Positions 5,744 through 8,858 of a stretch of DNA of 8,858 nt are shown here, piece by piece (the first letter of the stretch is position 1; every line of letters begins with the position of its first letter). The notes under the pieces are model-generated. The model was not told where the DNA came from. It saw only the letters and a list, made by a program, of their open reading frames with translations, and did no database searches. The position numbers and the translations under genes were made by a program. Source of the stretch: an uncultured Burkholderiales bacterium (lineage in GTDB: Bacteria; Pseudomonadota; Gammaproteobacteria; Burkholderiales; Burkholderiaceae_D); assembly GCA_937872165.1 (NCBI GenBank), contig CALMOR010000187.1, forward strand, positions 3,609-12,466, written 5' to 3'.

Positions 5744-6628
5744 GTGGACGTCGCGATCGACTTCCGCATCCTGTCGATCGCCGGGCCGGCCGGTCCGTTG
5801 CCGGCCCGGCTCTATCGCGCCGGCACCGGCGCCGGCGTGAAGGCGCCCGGTCTCGCCGACACCTTGCTCGTCTTCTTCCATGCGGGCGGCTTCACGTCGG
5901 GCAGTCTGGAGGCGAGCGATCCGTGCATGCGCGACCTCGCGGCGCACCTCGACGCGGCCGTGCTCGCGCCGGCGTACGCCCAGGCCCCCGACCAGCCGTT
6001 CCCGGCCGCCGCCGAGGACGCCTACGCCGCGATCGCGGACTGCCATGCGCATCCCCGACGTTATCGATGGAGCGGCCGGCACCTCGTCGTCGGCGGCGTC
6101 GAGGCCGGCGGCAATCTCGCGGCGGTGGCGGCGCTGATGGCCCGCGATCGCGGCGGGCCGCCGCTCGCCGGGCAGCTGCTGCTGATGCCGATGCTCGACC
6201 CCGGGTTGTCGAGCAGTTCGATGCGCTGTGCCGCCGACAGCAGCGGCGGCGACCGCATCGCGACGCAGTGCGCGGATGCCTATCGCGACTATCTGCCGCG
6301 TCCCTGCGACCGTTTCCATCCGTACGCATGTCCGCTCGCGTCGACCCGGCTCAAGGGGCTGCCGCCCACGATGATGGTGTCGGTCGAAGGCGATCCGCTG
6401 CGCGACGAAGCGAACGCATACGTCTGCAAGCTCTCGGCCGCCGCGGTACCGGTCGAGACGCTGGTGCTTCGCGTGCCCGACGAAGCCGCCGCGCTCGGCG
6501 ACGCGCACGCCCGATGTCGAGCGTCGTTCGCAGCCGGAGGCTACGAGGCGATCGCCGCGTTCGTCGCGTCGCTTTCCTCGTCGCCTCCGTCCCGTGCTCC
6601 CGTCGCCCACGCCACGCGTCGATCGTGA
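5744..6628 (+). CDS. Alpha/beta-hydrolase-fold protein of the HSL (lipase/esterase) family, LlpE-like, catalytic residues altered
   Basis: This 294-aa protein starts at GTG 5744 and has no signal peptide, so it is probably cytoplasmic. Family features run in order: oxyanion-type motif FFHAGGFTSGS (about 44-54; normally HGGG), PFPAAAEDAYAAI (about 85-97), the nucleophile-elbow region VGGVEAGGNLAAV (116-128), and VSVEGDPLRDEANAY (212-226), which supplies the family's catalytic Asp (D217). The elbow normally reads GDSAGG; here it is GVEAGG, so the Ser is replaced by E120. The family's final PG..HGF motif is RVPDEAAALG, with no His. Hydrolysis by the normal mechanism therefore looks impossible, while the fold is kept. 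It sits between the small exported ORF and the adaptor gene (26-bp gap). The lipase-like gene llpE holds the same place in the ceo cluster. A non-catalytic or binding role is inference. Confidence 0.85.
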   Translation: MDVAIDFRILSIAGPAGPLPARLYRAGTGAGVKAPGLADTLLVFFHAGGFTSGSLEASDPCMRDLAAHLDAAVLAPAYAQAPDQPFPAAAEDAYAAIADCHAHPRRYRWSGRHLVVGGVEAGGNLAAVAALMARDRGGPPLAGQLLLMPMLDPGLSSSSMRCAADSSGGDRIATQCADAYRDYLPRPCDRFHPYACPLASTRLKGLPPTMMVSVEGDPLRDEANAYVCKLSAAAVPVETLVLRVPDEAAALGDAHARCRASFAAGGYEAIAAFVASLSSSPPSRAPVAHATRRS

Positions 6629-6654
6629 CGAACACCTCCATCAGGAAAAACAAC

Positions 6655-7893
6655 ATGAGCCGCCTCTCCTCCACCACCCGCAATCGTTTCGTCGTCGTCG
6701 CACTGGCGGCGCTCCTGCCGCTGGCCTTCGCCGGCTGCGGCGAGACGCACGCCGAAACGGCCGGCGCCGCGGCGGCGCCCGCGGCCCCGCCGGTCAGCGT
6801 CGCCGCGGCGATCGAGCGCGACGTCGTCGAGACCCAGGAGTTCTCGGGTCGCATCGAAGCGGTCGATCGCGCCGACATCCGCCCGCGCGTCTCCGGCACC
6901 ATCGACGCGGTGCGCTTCACGCCCGGCGCCGAAGTGAAGAAGGGCGACGTGCTGGTCGTCGTCGATCCGCGTCCCTATCGTGCCGAGGCCGCCCGCGCCG
7001 AAGCCGCCGCCGCGAGCGCGGTGGCGAAGATCGAGCTCGCGAAAACGCAGCTCGACCGCTCGAAGCGCCTGCTCGCCGACAACGCGATCGCGCAGCGCGA
7101 CTACGACGAGCGTCTAGCCGACACCAAGCAGCTCGACGCCGACGCGCGGGCCGCCCGCGCGTCCGCCGATCTCGCGCAGCTCAACGTCGAGTTCACGCAG
7201 GTGCGCGCGCCGATCTCGGGCCGCGTGTCGAAGGCCGAGGTCACGGGCGGCAACCTGGTCGACGCCAATGTCGTGCTGACGACGGTGGTCTCGTCGAGCC
7301 CGATCTACGCGAGCTTCGACGGCGACGAGCAGACCTTCTCGCGGCTCGGCGGTCCGAAGCGGGCGCTAAACACGACGGTCAACGTCGGCCTGGTCGGCGA
7401 GGAGGGCTTCCCGCATGCCGGCAAGCTCGAGTTCATCGACAACCGCGTCGATCCGGCGACCGGCAACGTGCGCATGCGCGCGCTGCTCGACAACCGGGAC
7501 GGCCTGATGGCCGCGGGCCGCTTCGCGCGCATCTCGATCGGCGGCGGCGACCGCACCAGCCGGGTCGTGCTGATCACCGACCGCGCCGTCGGCACCGACC
7601 AGGACCGCAAGTTCGTCCTCGTGTCGACACAGGCCGGCGGCGACGGCAAGTCGGGCGGCGTCCAGTACCGGGCCGACTACCGACAGGTGCGGCTCGGGCC
7701 GGTGATCGACGGCCTCCGCGTCGTGCGTTCGGGGCTCGGGCCCGGCGAGATGATCGTCGTCAACGGACTGCAGCGCGTGCGGCCCGGCGCGCCGATCGCG
7801 CCGACGGTGGTGAAGATGGAATCGCCCGCCACGGCCCGCAACGAAGCGCCCGACACGAAGGTCGCGCGCGCCGACGCGGACGCTTCGCACTGA
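6655..7893 (+). CDS. RND efflux periplasmic adaptor subunit (membrane fusion lipoprotein), CeoA/MexE-like
   Basis: This 412-aa adaptor links the inner-membrane RND pump to an outer-membrane channel. It has a lipoprotein signal: basic start, hydrophobic core VVVALAALLPLAFA, and a lipobox-like FAGC with C28 as the lipid site (Phe at -3 is unusual). It is followed by an Ala/Pro linker to about residue 46. The beta-barrel/lipoyl half EFSGRIEAVDRADIRPRVSG (62-81) and PGAEVKKGDVLVVVDPRPY (90-108) precede an alpha-hairpin (about 109-180, with KRLLADNAIAQRDYDE) and the second lipoyl half VRAPISGRVSKAEVTGGNLV (183-202). The beta-barrel (about 215-300) includes FIDNRVDPATGNVRMRALLDN, and the membrane-proximal domain ends near 383 with GLGPGEMIVVNGLQRVRPG. 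The start is supported by AGGA 8 nt before the ATG. Length and motifs match the MexE/CeoA/BpeE branch. Confidence 0.95.
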   Translation: MSRLSSTTRNRFVVVALAALLPLAFAGCGETHAETAGAAAAPAAPPVSVAAAIERDVVETQEFSGRIEAVDRADIRPRVSGTIDAVRFTPGAEVKKGDVLVVVDPRPYRAEAARAEAAAASAVAKIELAKTQLDRSKRLLADNAIAQRDYDERLADTKQLDADARAARASADLAQLNVEFTQVRAPISGRVSKAEVTGGNLVDANVVLTTVVSSSPIYASFDGDEQTFSRLGGPKRALNTTVNVGLVGEEGFPHAGKLEFIDNRVDPATGNVRMRALLDNRDGLMAAGRFARISIGGGDRTSRVVLITDRAVGTDQDRKFVLVSTQAGGDGKSGGVQYRADYRQVRLGPVIDGLRVVRSGLGPGEMIVVNGLQRVRPGAPIAPTVVKMESPATARNEAPDTKVARADADASH

Positions 7894-8031
7894 CGGCCGG
7901 GCGTCCGCGCCGCGGTCCCACGAGCGGGCCGCGAGCGACGGCCCGGCATCCGCCAGGCCCATCCGACCCGCCGGACCGGGACGCATGCGCCGGTCCGTCC
8001 CGCATCGGTCGAAATTCCCACAGGGGTTCCC
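7894..8031 (+). promoter_or_regulatory. GC-rich adaptor-pump intergenic region with two strong predicted hairpins
   Basis: The 138-bp gap inside the operon carries perfect inverted repeats. CGGGCCG (7925-7931) pairs with CGGCCCG (7939-7945) across a 7-nt loop. CGGGACG (7977-7983) pairs with CGTCCCG (7996-8002). A competing pairing, GGACCG (7973-7978) with CGGTCC (7991-7996), encloses the palindrome CGCATGCG (7982-7989). No T tract follows, so these are not typical intrinsic terminators. They could stabilise mRNA ends or tune the ratio of adaptor to pump. The AGGGG at 8022-8026 lies outside the hairpins and is the pump's ribosome-binding site. Confidence 0.45.
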
Positions 8032-8858
8032 ATGAACATCTCCCGCTTCTTCATCGACCGCCCGATCTTCGCGGCGGTGATGTCGATCATCATCTTCGTC
8101 GGCGGACTGATCGCGATGCTGCGACTGCCGATCTCCGAGTACCCGGACGTCGTGCCGCCGTCGGTCGTGGTCCATGCGCAGTTCCCGGGCGCGAACCCGA
8201 CCGTGATCGCCGAGACCGTCGCGACGCCGCTCGAGGAGCAGATCAACGGCGTCGAGAACATGCTCTACATGTCGTCGCAGGCCACGGCCGACGGCGTCCT
8301 CACGCTGACCGTCACGTTCAAGATCGGTACCGACGTCGAGCAGGCCGAGACGCAGGTGCAGAACCGCGTGCAGCGCGCGCTGCCGCGCCTGCCCGAAGAG
8401 GTCCGCACGATCGGCGTCACGACCATCAAGAGCTCGCCGAACCTGACGATGGTGGTCCACCTCAAGTCGCCCGACGAGAGCTACGACGAGATCTACCTGC
8501 GCAACTACGCGGTGCTGAACGTGAAGGACCGCCTCGCCCGGCTGCCGGGCATCGGCCAGGTCCAGCTGTTCGGCTCGGGCGACTACGCGATGCGCGTGTG
8601 GCTCGACCCGCAGAAGGTCGCGGCCCGCGGCCTGACCGCGCCCGAGGTGGTCGCGGCGATCCGCGAGCAGAACGTGCAGGTCGCGGCCGGCGTCGTCGGC
8701 GGCTCGCCGACCAGGGACGCGCAGTTCCAGCTGTCGGTCAACGCGCTCGGCCGGCTCTCCACCGAGGAACAGTTCGGCGACATCATCGTCAAGGTCGGCG
8801 GCAGCGGCGACGCGAACGCCGGCACCATTACCCTCGACGAAGCGGGGCTGCGCAGCGC
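8032..8858 (+). CDS. RND multidrug efflux transporter (HAE1), CeoB/BpeF/MexF-like, partial (C-terminus outside window)
   Basis: This is the inner-membrane, proton-driven pump subunit; 275 of roughly 1050 expected codons are present. The start is fixed by AGGGG 5 nt before the ATG and by the canonical opening MNISRFFIDRPIFAAVMSII. TM1 covers about residues 10-29, followed by the periplasmic porter start LPISEYPDVVPPSVVV and the conserved PGANPTVIAETVATPLEEQINGVENMLYMSSQ region. Later segments (VQNRVQRALPRLPEEV, SSPNLTMVVHL, YAVLNVKDRLARLPGIGQVQLFG, VWLDPQKVAARGLTAPEVVAAIREQN) follow MexF closely, including MVVHL and NYAVLNVKD, which mark the MexF/CeoB branch rather than AcrB/MexB. Substrates in that branch include chloramphenicol, trimethoprim and fluoroquinolones; specificity here is inferred only. 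The outer-membrane factor would be expected downstream of the window. Confidence 0.97.
   Translation, partial: MNISRFFIDRPIFAAVMSIIIFVGGLIAMLRLPISEYPDVVPPSVVVHAQFPGANPTVIAETVATPLEEQINGVENMLYMSSQATADGVLTLTVTFKIGTDVEQAETQVQNRVQRALPRLPEEVRTIGVTTIKSSPNLTMVVHLKSPDESYDEIYLRNYAVLNVKDRLARLPGIGQVQLFGSGDYAMRVWLDPQKVAARGLTAPEVVAAIREQNVQVAAGVVGGSPTRDAQFQLSVNALGRLSTEEQFGDIIVKVGGSGDANAGTITLDEAGLRS

Noticed and set aside
5923..6654. Upstream extension of the adaptor protein
   Set aside because: It is a shadow of the hydrolase gene. The ATG at 6655 has AGGA and is followed directly by a lipoprotein signal.
7366..8460. Long minus-strand open frame opposite the adaptor and pump genes
   Set aside because: It crosses two well-supported plus-strand genes and the structured gap, and its His/Arg/Asp-rich translation matches no family.
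1..8858. Mobile elements, tRNA or rRNA genes, phage or integron features
   Set aside because: No transposase, integrase, terminal repeats with target duplications, or RNA-gene signatures were seen on either strand.

Overview
The window is very GC-rich double-stranded bacterial DNA with strongly GC-biased third codon positions. Its gene content (a TauD-type sulfonate locus, a CrgA-type LysR regulator, and a CeoR/LlpE/CeoAB-like efflux locus) fits a betaproteobacterium, most likely Burkholderiales. That assignment rests on gene families and recalled synteny, not on a marker gene.

Region 1 (1-3104, minus strand) is a tight operon read right to left: a TauD/TfdA-family Fe(II)/2-oxoglutarate dioxygenase, a periplasmic substrate-binding protein, an ABC ATPase, and the N-terminal part of an ABC permease that runs off the left edge. 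Successive genes overlap by 14 bp, are separated by 1 bp, and overlap by ATGA. The set resembles tauABCD/ssuABC: import of an organosulfur compound followed by oxidative cleavage in the cytoplasm. Upstream of the dioxygenase, at 3170-3204, is a dense array of GTCAT/ATGAC half-sites that includes a perfect 18-bp palindrome.

Region 2 (3201-4434) holds three small genes of unknown function: 104 aa (minus), 62 aa (plus) and 74 aa (minus, converging on the 62-aa gene with a 7-bp overlap). A degenerate tandem repeat of about 16 bp fills most of the space between the divergent 104-aa and 62-aa genes. The stretch 4110-4434 holds no gene I can support.

Region 3 (4435-8858) is a multidrug-efflux locus. 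A LysR-type regulator (minus) is divergent from a plus-strand operon: an 82-aa exported or membrane-anchored peptide, an alpha/beta-hydrolase-fold protein of the hormone-sensitive-lipase type, an RND periplasmic adaptor lipoprotein, and the first 275 codons of a MexF/CeoB-like RND transporter. The layout matches the published Burkholderia cenocepacia ceoR-llpE-ceoA-ceoB-opcM cluster and the related BpeT/BpeEF-OprC locus. Two points stand out: the hydrolase lacks the nucleophilic Ser (Glu in its place) and the expected catalytic His, and a small secreted-type ORF precedes it. The divergent intergenic region carries a good sigma70-like promoter, with a TGTTCA-N6-TGAACA inverted repeat centred about 64 bp upstream of the inferred transcription start, the usual place for a LysR recognition site.
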